Part shown: piece by piece, positions 8,579 through 17,039 of the stretch
Layout of the letters: the number at the start of each line of letters is the position of its first letter
Position numbering within the stretch: the stretch's first letter is position 1
Translations under genes and position numbers: made by a program
NCBI GenBank assembly: GCA_051747425.1
Contig: JBNJGD010000007.1
Location: 1-64,000, forward strand
DNA length: 64,000 nt
Reading direction: 5' to 3'
Source: HTCC5015 sp051747425
GTDB lineage: Bacteria > Pseudomonadota > Gammaproteobacteria > HTCC5015
The notes under the pieces: model-generated
Database searches by the model: none
What the model saw: the letters and a program-made list of their open reading frames with translations, nothing else
What the model was told of the DNA's origin: nothing

Positions 8579-9361
8579 ATGACACAGGAAAGCCCAGCTC
8601 AGTACGCGAAGCGGTATAGGTGGTTCATTGGTTTTACAAACCAAAATGAGGCCAAGCGATATCTCTCAGGAAAGGATATTCAGCCAGGCATTGACTATGG
8701 TTACATTGATGACCTGAATCGAAGAATCGAAGACATAGTAAAAGAGCTAAACAAGGTCATTACCCCATCGTTTCGGTTAGATCGGATTGATTCTTTTTGT
8801 CAAGAATCAATCCATAATCCCTATGAAATAATCCGAAATTCCAAGTTAATACAAAGACTTAACAACCAGGGAAGACGGCCTGAACAGGTACTTTTCTCTT
8901 GGCTTAGAGGGTATGCAGTCGTCGAATATTTCACGCCTGTGTTTGAGCACATCTTCGATATCAAAAAAGCATCAATCTATAAAATTGGTGAGGATGACCT
9001 GCGAGACATAGACTCTTTCAAAAGAACGCCAACGGCTGACTTAGAGTTCCAGAAAGACGGTTCCATTGTTCGCCTTGAAATTCAGTCTGGCTTCCAAGGT
9101 ATAAATGATATTAAGGAACATAAAGTCCGCGAAGCCAAAAAGTTGGCCTTGGACTCAGGTTGCAAAACTGTTTGTGTTCACTTGGACCTCTTCAATGGTC
9201 AGGTCGCATTCGTTCGACTTGATACTATAGAGAACAATAGCCTTCACTGGGTGACCCGACAGCAGATGGAAGGTCAAACTGTATTCTCAATTGATCAAAA
9301 CAATTTTATATGGCGGATTATGGAAGAGCCGCCATCCCTCAATGATATGGAGATCGACTAA
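8579..9361 (+). CDS. Putative type II restriction endonuclease with D...ExQ active site
   Basis: A 260-residue protein encoded immediately before a C5 methyltransferase; its TAA stop is directly followed by the methyltransferase ATG. A candidate nuclease core is TPTADLEF, 11 residues, then RLEIQSGFQG, i.e. D...E-x-Q, the variant of PD-(D/E)xK also used by BglII. The assignment as nuclease rests mainly on this motif plus gene pairing; I cannot name the family or target site. Base composition is clearly more AT-rich than the neighbours, indicating acquisition. No controller (C) gene or Vsr nuclease is present. The ribosome-binding site AAGG is 6 nt before the start. Confidence 0.7.
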   Translation: MTQESPAQYAKRYRWFIGFTNQNEAKRYLSGKDIQPGIDYGYIDDLNRRIEDIVKELNKVITPSFRLDRIDSFCQESIHNPYEIIRNSKLIQRLNNQGRRPEQVLFSWLRGYAVVEYFTPVFEHIFDIKKASIYKIGEDDLRDIDSFKRTPTADLEFQKDGSIVRLEIQSGFQGINDIKEHKVREAKKLALDSGCKTVCVHLDLFNGQVAFVRLDTIENNSLHWVTRQQMEGQTVFSIDQNNFIWRIMEEPPSLNDMEID

Positions 9362-10465
9362 ATGGAAAATTTGATTGCCGTTGACCTTTTTTCAGGTGCG
9401 GGTGGGTTAAGTATTGGGCTTGAAAAGGCTGGATTTACAATAATTATGGCCAATGAGCTTGAAAAGGATTTTGCAAAAACCTATGAGCTAAACCATCCAA
9501 GAACACAAGTACTTCAAGATGATATAAGAAAAATTGATTTCAAATCGATAAATAAGGCACTAGGCGTCAAACGCGTTCACCTGCTGGCTGGCGGCCCACC
9601 ATGCCAAGGCTTTAGTACAGTGGGGTCAAAGAAAGAGAACGACCCAAGAAACACGCTTCTTTTCGAATTCACTAAAGCCGCAAAAGCACTTAATCCCGAT
9701 TACATTCTTTTTGAAAATGTCGCGGGCTTCAAAAGACTTTATCAGGGTAATGCGCACCACGCATTAATTTCAGAGTTACATAATCAAGGCTATGAAACCA
9801 CCTCCTGTTTATTGGAGGCATCAGATTTTGGCCTACCTCAATACCGCCAAAGAACCATCGTCATTGCTTGGAAAGTTGGACTACCTCCCATTAATCCGCC
9901 CACGCCACTTTTCTACAATGAAAAAGACCTATTCCAGAATCAAACCAAACTAACGCTTCTTGATGCTATTTCAGATCTGCCCGAACTGAAGGCTAATGAC
10001 GAAAAAAGATTTTACACCATGCCCCCCATTAATGATTACCAGGCACGAATGAGAGCCAACTGCTCCGAACTTACCGAACACAACAGTTCCAATTATGGGG
10101 AAAAAATGCTTTCAATTTTGGAAATGGTGCCCCCAGGTGGTTCGGTAGAAGATTTGCCCTTACATTTGCGGCCCAAAAGTTATTTCAAAAACACATACGC
10201 TCGATTGTTGCCAGACAAGCCATCCCCGACGATAACAAGAAACTTCGGGACACCTTCGTCATCGCGATGTATTCACCCCTCCCAAAATAGAGCACTGAGC
10301 ACAAGAGAGGGGGCAAGACTGCAAGGCTTTCCTGACAACTATCTATTTTACGGAAGCAAGACTTCCAAGAATTTACAAATTGGAAATGCCGTTCCTCCTA
10401 TATTTGGAGAAATTATTGCTAACTCTATTCTTAACAGCATCAGACAAATGCGTTTAGCTGTATAA
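9362..10465 (+). CDS. DNA (cytosine-5-)-methyltransferase of a type II RM system
   Basis: A 367-residue C5 methyltransferase with motifs in canonical order: I (DLFSGAGGLSIGLEKAGF), IV with catalytic Cys (GGPPCQGFSTVG), VI (ENVAGF), VIII (QYRQRTIVIAW), a target-recognition region at about 185-300, IX (STREGARLQGFPD) and X (QIGNAVPP). It would methylate cytosine at the site cut by the adjacent nuclease. It abuts that gene with no spacing, suggesting translational coupling. It shares the AT-rich composition of its partner against a GC-rich background. After its stop, 10466-10661 holds no gene I can support. Confidence 0.95.
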   Translation: MENLIAVDLFSGAGGLSIGLEKAGFTIIMANELEKDFAKTYELNHPRTQVLQDDIRKIDFKSINKALGVKRVHLLAGGPPCQGFSTVGSKKENDPRNTLLFEFTKAAKALNPDYILFENVAGFKRLYQGNAHHALISELHNQGYETTSCLLEASDFGLPQYRQRTIVIAWKVGLPPINPPTPLFYNEKDLFQNQTKLTLLDAISDLPELKANDEKRFYTMPPINDYQARMRANCSELTEHNSSNYGEKMLSILEMVPPGGSVEDLPLHLRPKSYFKNTYARLLPDKPSPTITRNFGTPSSSRCIHPSQNRALSTREGARLQGFPDNYLFYGSKTSKNLQIGNAVPPIFGEIIANSILNSIRQMRLAV

Positions 10466-10661
10466 GCTTTTATACCTAAGATGCGTCATTGGCCTGTGTC
10501 AGGCACCACTTCTGGCGAATGTGTGTGAGCGAACAGCCCCGGTTTCCAGGAAAAATCAGTGTTAACAGGGATAAGTAGTTTTTGGTTTTATCTGGTTATT
10601 GATATAAAACTCATTTTATCAAAGCCATGATCAGTACATACTATCGAGCACCTTTCGTTAG

Positions 10662-11153
10662 TTACTGACGCATTCCCCTCAGCTCTCTTCCAGCCTCTCT
10701 CAGCTTTTCTCTTTCTCTACGGATTTTTGACTGATAGTCGCTGCGGGTGTCGGCGATTTTCTGTGAGATATCTGCATCTCGGTTTGTGTGGTCCAGGTTA
10801 TGCGTTACCTGCGTCTCCTTCAGCCTCAAGTCCGAGAGCTCTGAATTCATTTCCTCTTGCAGATCCGCGATTTTTGATTCGATCGAATCGATCTCCCTGT
10901 TTTTTCTAAGGCGAGCCCGATCTGACAGGAAGTCTTCTTTTTCACTGTCGCTTTCCGAGGCCGACTCATCGGATGGGCCATCCTCTGATTCGGCGCTCCC
11001 CGTTGAAGAGTATTGCGTGCTGCCAAACCCCGCCTCCTCGCTGTCGCAGGGCGAATCGGAAAAAATCACTTGCCCACCTTCCTCACACTTGTAAACCTCC
11101 GCATGGGTGGCGGATGAAACCAATAAAAAGAAAAGGGACACCACATACACCAT
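10662..11153 (-). CDS. DUF4124 domain protein, secreted
   Basis: A 163-residue protein with an N-terminal signal peptide (VYVVSLFFLLVSSATHA) and a DUF4124 motif directly after cleavage (EVYKCEEGGQVIFSDSPCD). The middle is Ser/Glu/Asp-rich and disordered; the C-terminal half is a charged coiled coil (about residues 80-160). DUF4124 proteins are small periplasmic or envelope proteins of unknown function. A strong AAGGAGAT ribosome-binding site precedes the ATG. It is convergent with the RM pair and encoded alone. Confidence 0.85.
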   Translation of the reverse strand: MVYVVSLFFLLVSSATHAEVYKCEEGGQVIFSDSPCDSEEAGFGSTQYSSTGSAESEDGPSDESASESDSEKEDFLSDRARLRKNREIDSIESKIADLQEEMNSELSDLRLKETQVTHNLDHTNRDADISQKIADTRSDYQSKIRREREKLREAGRELRGMRQ

Positions 11154-11220
11154 CGAGATCTCCTTCTAACTGCACCCTGTACTGCCGTAACGCCTCCCAT
11201 GCTAGCAAATATTGTGGCCG

Positions 11221-11307
11221 CTATTGACTCAAAGCCTGTAGAACCTGGTACACCTCTCTCATACGCTGATTTCTGATCAGCTCTGTATGTCGGCCTTCCC
11301 TTGCCAT
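11221..11307 (-). CDS. Candidate 28-residue peptide with strong Shine-Dalgarno
   Basis: The frame starts ATG at 11307 with AAGGAGGA seven bases upstream and ends TAG at 11221. The Shine-Dalgarno begins directly after the TAA of the 73-residue ORF, so the three frames from 12492 to 11221 form one tight unit. The peptide is charged and helical-looking, with no hydrophobic segment or cysteines. I do not recognise it. The good initiation signal is the main support. Confidence 0.4.
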   Translation of the reverse strand: MAREGRHTELIRNQRMREVYQVLQALSQ

Positions 11308-11320
11308 GACATTCCTCCTT

Positions 11321-11542
11321 TTAAACTTGTTCCTTTAACAGCTGTACCGCCCACTGCTTTTCTCTGGCATTGCCCAGGCGAATGGCATCGACCAGTGCCA
11401 GTAACGCGTACATTTCCGGGTCGCTTTTTACGGCCACAACAGCGCCGGGATAAAGTGGCTCAACCACCTGCCCTTTGGCAAGCCCCCTCGAGTCCGACCA
11501 GAAGTAACCCCCCAACGACTCCTGTAAAACTGATGTGCTCAC
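11321..11542 (-). CDS. Small hypothetical protein, coupled to the ketopantoate-reductase-like gene
   Basis: A 73-residue frame beginning with GTG at 11542, overlapping the upstream gene's TGA in a GTGA arrangement typical of translational coupling. The product has no signal peptide or clear membrane helix; it contains LYPGAVVAVKSDPEMYALLALVDAIRLGNAREKQWAVQLL, with the second half helical. No family recognised. Its link to the upstream oxidoreductase suggests a shared but unknown role. Confidence 0.6.
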   Translation of the reverse strand: MSTSVLQESLGGYFWSDSRGLAKGQVVEPLYPGAVVAVKSDPEMYALLALVDAIRLGNAREKQWAVQLLKEQV

Positions 11543-12492
11543 CCGCTACCGGGGGAGTCACCCAGGCTTTGTCTCAGTTCCTTGAGCTTTGTCACCGGCA
11601 GCCTGCGCCTTTTGCCCTCTTCTATCCACTGATCGAGCATCAGGCGGGTTTGTTCGCCCACCTTACTGAAGTGGTAGTGCAAATAGGTCTCCAGGGGAAT
11701 GGGAATGACCCGGGGCGCGACAAGCGCCAGTAGGCGAAACAGCCAGGGGCGTTGCAGGGGCACCGTCAGGGGCGTGCGGATTTTGAAGTAGTGGGCCGAA
11801 ATGGTGGTGGCTTCCCGCGAAGCGCCACTGGCCATTGTCAGATAGCGCTTATTGCGAATGTTCTTGAGTGACCAGCCCGCGGTCTCCAGGGCGGAAATGG
11901 CAGGTATGGTCAGGGCCGTGGCTCGCCCGGCCACCCAGGGCAGGTTTTTCATGGAAACGGCGGGGTAGCCGCCGGCCTTGAGCAGTTTGGCGGCGCGCTT
12001 ACCCGGCTGGCTGTCGTCCAACATGGCCGAGCGGGGCGGCAGGTAGTACCCCCAACCTTCCGGTGGGCTCTGGTGGCCCGGCAGGGGCGTGTGGAAGCTG
12101 ATCAAGCCAATCAGCCCGTGTTGGATCGGGCCCTTGTAGAGCTGGCTCAGGGTTTCCCGGTCGCGGAAATTGGGCGTCCAGCTGATCAGGGGCGTATCGG
12201 CACCGAAGACCGCCAACTGCTCTGCCAGCCAGGGCGACTGTAAGGCCTCGGAGGGCAGCGTGAGCCATACCTGGTCCCAGTCGGCGGTGGCCTGGGTGAG
12301 TACTGGTGCGTCCAGATGGCGGTGTTGCGGCTCGCCAAAGTAGCGATACTGGTAGAGGTCCCTGGGCATGCGGGCGTTGGGGCTGGCCGGGTTGCGCACC
12401 AGATAGGCCACTTCGCAGCCGGCCTGTTGCAGGTGATAGCCGTAGACGGCGCCGACGGCGCCACTGCCGATGATCAGAATGCGTTCGCTCAT
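11539..12492 (-). CDS. Ketopantoate reductase family (ApbA/PanE-like) oxidoreductase
   Basis: A 317-residue protein with an N-terminal Rossmann fold (ILIIGSGAVGAVYGYHL) and a C-terminal helical domain, the architecture of 2-dehydropantoate 2-reductases. Similarity outside the nucleotide-binding motif is weak by eye, so NADPH-dependent reduction of a keto acid is the family expectation, not proof that it serves pantothenate synthesis. The ATG at 12492 (MSERILIIG) is chosen over one at 12510 because the fold begins there. It is first in a unit with two small ORFs downstream. Confidence 0.75.
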   Translation of the reverse strand: MSERILIIGSGAVGAVYGYHLQQAGCEVAYLVRNPASPNARMPRDLYQYRYFGEPQHRHLDAPVLTQATADWDQVWLTLPSEALQSPWLAEQLAVFGADTPLISWTPNFRDRETLSQLYKGPIQHGLIGLISFHTPLPGHQSPPEGWGYYLPPRSAMLDDSQPGKRAAKLLKAGGYPAVSMKNLPWVAGRATALTIPAISALETAGWSLKNIRNKRYLTMASGASREATTISAHYFKIRTPLTVPLQRPWLFRLLALVAPRVIPIPLETYLHYHFSKVGEQTRLMLDQWIEEGKRRRLPVTKLKELRQSLGDSPGSG

Positions 12493-12556
12493 GGGCTTAC
12501 CCAATAACATGATGTCGCGTCACATTACAATTGTGCGGGGCGCTTGGCAATTCCGG

Positions 12557-12592
12557 GATTCCGGATAAACGCGGTGCGTTTTCCGGAATGAC
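12557..12592. repeat. Intergenic palindrome, family C
   Basis: Arms GATTCCGGATAAACGC and GCGTTTTCCGGAATGAC around a short loop. The paired A/T changes in both arms relative to other copies are compensatory, which supports a structured RNA or DNA role. Confidence 0.75.
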
Positions 12593-12632
12593 AGCGCCTC
12601 GTTACTGACGGTGGGCCTGCTATGGACTCTGA

Positions 12633-12668
12633 GATTCCGGATAAGCGCGGTGCGCTTTCCGGAATGAC
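12633..12668. repeat. Intergenic palindrome, family C, second copy in this gap
   Basis: Arms GATTCCGGATAAGCGC and GCGCTTTCCGGAATGAC, same orientation as the copy 40 bp upstream. The two occupy the gap between the hydrolase 3' end and the reductase-like gene 5' end. Confidence 0.75.
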
Positions 12669-12700
12669 AAGGGCCCGCCATGTGAGGTAAAGCCGCAGAT

Positions 12701-13651
12701 TCAGCTCGACTGAGCCGGAATGTGCTTTCTCAGGAAGGCGATCTGATCACTGATGTTGCGTTCAAAAGGTTCACCCAGATAAATATCAAAATGGCCCTCG
12801 GGGTAGAGTTTGATTTCCCCTTTCGGTGCCCGCGCAGCATGCTTCAAGGTGGCCTTCGCCGGAGCCACGCTGTCGTTCTGGCATACGCTGAACAGCATGG
12901 GGCACTTCACATCCTTCGCCCTTCTCCCCGGAGTATGAAAAGGGATCTGCAGGCCGATTCGCGCGGAGACAAGCGTCGATACATCTTCGCAACCGGTCGC
13001 AGCGACCAGCGCGTTGTAACCGTCCATCGCATCTGCCGAGGTCATCAGTGCCGCCTCACCGGGTTCCCCCACCGCATGCACTCGCACAGGAGCCCGTCCC
13101 AGTCGCGCAGCCGCGATATCCCGCAATGCCAGCGCCGAGAGCTTTATGTTGGTTTTCCAGTCAATGGCCTTGACGGAGGCGAGCCCGTCGGTAAACGGAC
13201 ACTGGGCAATGGCCGCCGCCACCCGGGTATCCTCCGCCGCCATCACAATGGCATGACCTCCAGCAAATGAAGTACCCCACACAATTACCCGGTCGGGATC
13301 CATCTCCGGCAATGAACGGACATAGGCCAACGCCGCCCGCCAGTCGTCGAGCTGACTGGGGATATCCAGCAGTTCCCGGGGCTCCCCCCCGCTGTCGCCA
13401 AAATAGCGGTAGTCGAATACCAGACAGGCGTAGCCCTCGGCGCAGAACCGTTCGGCAAAAGCAGCCAGCCCGCCCCGCTTGATGGCCCCGAGGCCGTGGG
13501 CCATCACAATCACCGGTAGCGGCTCGGTAGCAGCTGCGCTGGCAGGCCGGTACAACCAGGCGTGGCATACATCAGAACCAGAGCGAAAATGTACGTCACT
13601 GCGCTCAAAAGCGGTGGTTGTAGCTGCGCTGGCTGCGGTTGCAGAAGTCAT
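12701..13651 (-). CDS. Alpha/beta hydrolase (dienelactone hydrolase / S15-peptidase-like)
   Basis: A 316-residue serine hydrolase. The nucleophile elbow is GTSFAG (VIVWGTSFAGGHAI); the oxyanion region is VIVMAHGLGAIK; the likely acid is in SVCQNDSVAP and the histidine in YPEGHFDIY. It resembles xenobiotic-type acyl hydrolases with an N-terminal beta-sandwich-like lead-in. No signal peptide, so cytoplasmic. SD AAGAGGA precedes the ATG at 13651. It is transcribed divergently from a TetR gene 73 bp away, which probably controls it. Confidence 0.85.
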   Translation of the reverse strand: MTSATAASAATTTAFERSDVHFRSGSDVCHAWLYRPASAAATEPLPVIVMAHGLGAIKRGGLAAFAERFCAEGYACLVFDYRYFGDSGGEPRELLDIPSQLDDWRAALAYVRSLPEMDPDRVIVWGTSFAGGHAIVMAAEDTRVAAAIAQCPFTDGLASVKAIDWKTNIKLSALALRDIAAARLGRAPVRVHAVGEPGEAALMTSADAMDGYNALVAATGCEDVSTLVSARIGLQIPFHTPGRRAKDVKCPMLFSVCQNDSVAPAKATLKHAARAPKGEIKLYPEGHFDIYLGEPFERNISDQIAFLRKHIPAQSS

Positions 13652-13672
13652 GGCCCATTCCTCTTAAATAGC

Positions 13673-13705
13673 ATTCAAGAATGAAGACTACCCCCTCTCT
13701 TGAAT
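13673..13705. promoter_or_regulatory. Candidate TetR operator between hydrolase and tetR
   Basis: Perfect inverted repeat ATTCAAGA (13673-13680) and TCTTGAAT (13698-13705) separated by 17 bp, centred in the short divergent gap. A related half-site, TCAAGA, follows at 13711. Position and symmetry suit a TetR-family operator controlling both genes. Confidence 0.5.
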
Positions 13706-13723
13706 GTCTGTCAAGATAATGGC

Positions 13724-14266
13724 ATGCCAAGCAACCGACGCGCCCAACCCCAGGCCGAAAAACGGGCGGAACTCATTGCCGCCGCACGCGAGCTGTTCCT
13801 GGAGGAAGGCTATGACGCCACCCCCATGAACCGGATCGCCCGCCAGGCGGGGGTCACCCCCAATACGATCTATTGGTATTTCAAGGATAAGGACCAGCTA
13901 CTCCTGGCCGTGCTCGACGAGTTGCTGCAAGAGAATCTGGCGGCCTATATGTCGGTAGTCCAGGACCCGCTGACCGATCAGCTGGTGTGGCTGGTGGGGC
14001 GCTTGCGGCCGATCAGCGGGCTGGTAGCCACCGTACACAACCGTATTCGGGTGTCAGAAGACATTGACCAGTGGCATACCAACTTCCACAACATGCTCGA
14101 GCAGCTGTTAGCCACCCAGCTGCCAGCACATCAAGCGGCCGACACCCGCGACGCCGATATTCGGATTATCACATTCACCCTGGAGGGACTGATCTCGCAC
14201 GAGGTGGATTCCGTTGCCACCCGGCAAACCTGCGAAGCGCTGGTGGCCCGTTGTACGGCAGGCTAA
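13724..14266 (+). CDS. TetR family transcriptional regulator
   Basis: A 180-residue regulator with an N-terminal TetR helix-turn-helix: RAELIAAARELFLEEGYDATPMNRIARQAGVTPNTIYWYFKDKDQLLLAVLDEL. The C-terminal ligand domain is family-specific and its inducer unknown. The ATG at 13724 is preferred over a TTG at 13700, which lies in the operator-like repeat; neither has a strong Shine-Dalgarno. It probably represses itself and the divergent hydrolase. Its 3' end overlaps the convergent next gene by 4 bp. Confidence 0.9.
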   Translation: MPSNRRAQPQAEKRAELIAAARELFLEEGYDATPMNRIARQAGVTPNTIYWYFKDKDQLLLAVLDELLQENLAAYMSVVQDPLTDQLVWLVGRLRPISGLVATVHNRIRVSEDIDQWHTNFHNMLEQLLATQLPAHQAADTRDADIRIITFTLEGLISHEVDSVATRQTCEALVARCTAG

Positions 14267-15420
14267 TCCGTTCTGATCCGTCTACGCCGGCAGCCATAAC
14301 CCAAAACCAGTAAGGCTAAAATGGCCAGAGACACGCTGCCTATCGAGGCCACACGCAAACCCAGCGCATAGGCAATCGCCATCACCTCCAGCAAATCCTC
14401 TTCGTCATCGTCTCCATTACCTTTATTGGCATCGATGTATTGCTCAAGGGCTTCGGGGTCGAGCGATTTATAGTGTTGCTGACCGGCAAGGGCCACAATT
14501 TTTACCGGCTCGCTTTGATCGGCAAAAAAATCAGCCACTGTGATGGTGGTGCTGCCCGATTGGTCGTGATGCAGTTTTATTTCCTCTACTATTTGATATT
14601 CACCATCGGAAAACTGTACGGCGATCACTATCGTTGCAGCACCTGCGCTGATGTACGACTTCCTTTCGGCGTTCTCTACCTGAAGCTGCCACGACAATTG
14701 AATGGGCGTCGTATTGCCAGATGTTCTGCGCCACTCAAAAGTTTGAATGAAAAAACTGTCTTTACCGCGAATTCTTTGGTTGCTTTGTGGAATCGAGAAA
14801 TCCAGATAACTGATCGTGCGCCTGATAAGCGTTCCCTTATAGGCCAGAGGCGCAATCCGAAACTCCACACGCGCACCCAGCGCTACATCTTCATCGATGG
14901 CTTCCAGATCATCTCTATAAGTTGAGCCCACTTTAAGTTCGGTAACAGGTCTGTCACATGACCCCGTAGCACCAAAGACGGTTTCTATGGCGCAAACCGT
15001 GGATCGCAGCACTATCTGGCCAATGGCTTGAACCAGTGCCGATAGAAAATCGAAGGTGGTCCCCACAATGAAATCGGTTACAGCCTCGACAAAATTAAAG
15101 ACTTCAGGAGCCACCTCACTTTGAATCAGGGTGACAGCAGCAGGTTCAATATACTGATCGGCCTCTTCAGAAGCAGTCACTACCAGTCTATTGCCCGATT
15201 CAAAGGGAGCGTCATTTAGTTCGGAGTAGCGGCTACTCTCCACCGCGATTTGAACGGGATCGAGATCAACATCCAGCTCATCGAGTACATCTTCAATCGA
15301 AATCGTCGCCTGGTATTTTTCTTCTGGCAATAATTCTGCCGGCTCACTGGCAAGAGCAGTCACATAAACGGTGCTCAAAAGCACCGAACAAAAAAGCAGC
15401 TTAATCATTGAAAACTTCAT
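14263..15420 (-). CDS. Unknown secreted protein with C-terminal membrane anchor and Arg tail
   Basis: About 385 residues from the ATG at 15420 (upstream in-frame starts reach 15522). A signal peptide (MKFSMIKLLFCSVLLSTVYVTALA) is followed by an extracytoplasmic region with an amphipathic or hydrophobic stretch (FIVGTTFDFLSALVQAIGQIV) and a beta-rich middle (IQLSWQLQVENAERKSYISAGAATIVIAV). The C terminus is an acidic linker (GNGDDDEEDL), one hydrophobic segment and a CRRRRIRTD tail, resembling CTERM-type sorting tails, although no named class fits. I do not recognise the family. Confidence 0.7.
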   Translation of the reverse strand: MKFSMIKLLFCSVLLSTVYVTALASEPAELLPEEKYQATISIEDVLDELDVDLDPVQIAVESSRYSELNDAPFESGNRLVVTASEEADQYIEPAAVTLIQSEVAPEVFNFVEAVTDFIVGTTFDFLSALVQAIGQIVLRSTVCAIETVFGATGSCDRPVTELKVGSTYRDDLEAIDEDVALGARVEFRIAPLAYKGTLIRRTISYLDFSIPQSNQRIRGKDSFFIQTFEWRRTSGNTTPIQLSWQLQVENAERKSYISAGAATIVIAVQFSDGEYQIVEEIKLHHDQSGSTTITVADFFADQSEPVKIVALAGQQHYKSLDPEALEQYIDANKGNGDDDEEDLLEVMAIAYALGLRVASIGSVSLAILALLVLGYGCRRRRIRTD

Positions 15421-15530
15421 TCCCTTTCCAGCCATTCCGTGGATATTTTTCTGATTGCCATCAATACCACTTCCAGATGACAAATTCATTTCATCCCGTT
15501 TGTACAAATGACTGCGCCTCAACGCTTTAT

Positions 15531-15559
15531 GGCGGAAGCGCTTTACGCGTCCGCCCTAC
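15531..15559. repeat. Intergenic palindrome, family B
   Basis: Arms GGCGGAAGCGCTTTA and CGCGTCCGCCCTAC. Its right end runs into the last codons and stop of the following minus-strand membrane-protein gene, so the repeat supplies that gene's stop codon. Confidence 0.75.
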
Positions 15560-16857
15560 TCTGCCGGTTTTGAGGTCACGCCGATGCGTTGGGCCAGGTA
15601 GTCGCAGAAGTGCTGGGCCACATCCCGGCCGTCCAGATCTTCGGCCAGGGTGATTTTTTTGCGGCGGTTGTCGAGGGCAATGACTTTGAAATGCTCTACC
15701 TTGTCCACGCCCTCGCCGGTGCTGCCGGTGCGCTTGATGGTCAGGTGCTGGACTTGGTTGAGATCCAGCGTGTGGCGCCGAATGGGCAGGAAGAGCCAGC
15801 TTCTCAGAGTACGAATGCTCCGGCTGTCGATGCGCACCACCAGCCGGTTAAAGGGCAAGTACAGTGCGGCGGCCGTGGCGGCAATAGCCACCAACACAAA
15901 GGGCACGCTGAACAGGATCATGAAGAGCCCAAAGCCGCCACCGTCGAGGCCGTCCTTCAACATCATGTAGCTGGCAAAGCCGAAGCCGATGGCAAAGAAC
16001 CAGGCAAACAGGCTGAGCAGCTTGTTGCGAAACATGGGAAAGCGCATTTTGATTTGGTGGCCGTAGTCCTGATAGTGCATGGCCCGGGACAGCCCCGGTA
16101 AATCCAGATTACCGGCCTGAATGGCCTCCCTGGCGGCCTGTGATTTGGCCTCCCGCTCCGCCCTCACCTGGGCACTGATGCTGTGGCGGACATGCCGCGA
16201 CTGATCGCTGCCGGCAAAGGCGGGGATGTCGTACTGGCGCTCCAGGTCTACGCCATCGATGTCCGCCTTCACCGACAAGCGCCAGAAATGGTAGGAACTG
16301 GAACGCTTTACATCGGCTTCGGGCAAGCCCTCCGGCACATCAAAGGAAAAGGCAAAACGCACGCCCCGCCCTGCCCCTTCGGTGGCCGGCGTGCCCTGCT
16401 CGGCCCACAGGATGTTCTCCTTGCGCGAGCGGTTCTTGCCCGAACCCGACATGTACGAGTAGATGCACTCCAGGGTCACAGTGGTTTCGGCGCCCGGCTT
16501 TTGCAGCTCGCCAGGTCTCAGACGCGGCACATCGACATAACCGCCCATCTGGCCGCCAATGGCGGCGGGGTACGGGTCCATGTTCAGTTCGACGGTGCCG
16601 TAGTGACGGTACTCCCGGGTCATGGCGATGGCTTTCCACAACAGGAACAGGCCCACGGCGGGAAAGGCCAGCACCATCAGAATCAGCCAGGGATTCTTGT
16701 CCATGGCCTCGGGCAGCGTCCAGAGAAAGGGGGTGCTGATGCCGTTCCACACCAGGGCAAAGCCCCAAACCGCCCACAGGGCCTTTTTGCTGTTGGAACG
16801 AATACGGAGGCTTTCCCAGCCCTTGCGGCTTTGCCAGCTTGCTGATTGTTTGGTCAT
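15556..16857 (-). CDS. Unknown membrane protein, DUF3592-like
   Basis: A 433-residue protein with two N-terminal membrane helices (KALWAVWGFALVWNGIS... and PWLILMVLAFPAVGLFLLW), a ~200-residue extracytoplasmic beta-rich region, two further helices (LLSLFAWFFAIGFGFASYMML and FGLFMILFSVPFVLVAIAATAAALYL) and a cytoplasmic PH-like end with 'RIDSRSIRTLRSWLFLPIRRHTL'. The layout resembles DUF3592-type membrane proteins; function unknown. The start at 16857 (MTKQSASW) is picked because upstream residues are unlikely to belong, although no clear Shine-Dalgarno is seen. Confidence 0.7.
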   Translation of the reverse strand: MTKQSASWQSRKGWESLRIRSNSKKALWAVWGFALVWNGISTPFLWTLPEAMDKNPWLILMVLAFPAVGLFLLWKAIAMTREYRHYGTVELNMDPYPAAIGGQMGGYVDVPRLRPGELQKPGAETTVTLECIYSYMSGSGKNRSRKENILWAEQGTPATEGAGRGVRFAFSFDVPEGLPEADVKRSSSYHFWRLSVKADIDGVDLERQYDIPAFAGSDQSRHVRHSISAQVRAEREAKSQAAREAIQAGNLDLPGLSRAMHYQDYGHQIKMRFPMFRNKLLSLFAWFFAIGFGFASYMMLKDGLDGGGFGLFMILFSVPFVLVAIAATAAALYLPFNRLVVRIDSRSIRTLRSWLFLPIRRHTLDLNQVQHLTIKRTGSTGEGVDKVEHFKVIALDNRRKKITLAEDLDGRDVAQHFCDYLAQRIGVTSKPAE

Positions 16858-16993
16858 AGCGAGTCGGGGCAAAAAGCTGACTTTAGCGTGAGGGGATGTG
16901 GGCGGCAAGAGAGAGTCCGCTGGCGCCCCTCTCCCGCGAGGGGAGAGGGGAAGACGGTTTTCACGCCCGGTTGTTTTGGTGGCATTTATAAAA

Positions 16994-17018
16994 AAAAGCC
17001 GCCCGGTGAGCGGCTTTT
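16994..17018. terminator. Rho-independent terminator
   Basis: Stem AAAAGCCGC / GCGGCTTTT with a 7-nt loop and flanking A/T tracts. It lies 22 bp after the stop of the minus-strand lipoprotein gene, which it most likely terminates. Confidence 0.8.
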
Positions 17019-17039
17019 AAAAACCACATTCAATACACC

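Noticed and set aside
8579..10465. Prophage or integron origin of the RM genes
   Set aside because: No integrase, att-like direct repeats or phage genes are visible around the pair.
10466..10661. Possible gene after the methyltransferase
   Set aside because: Only very short frames without ribosome-binding sites; no hairpin terminator seen.
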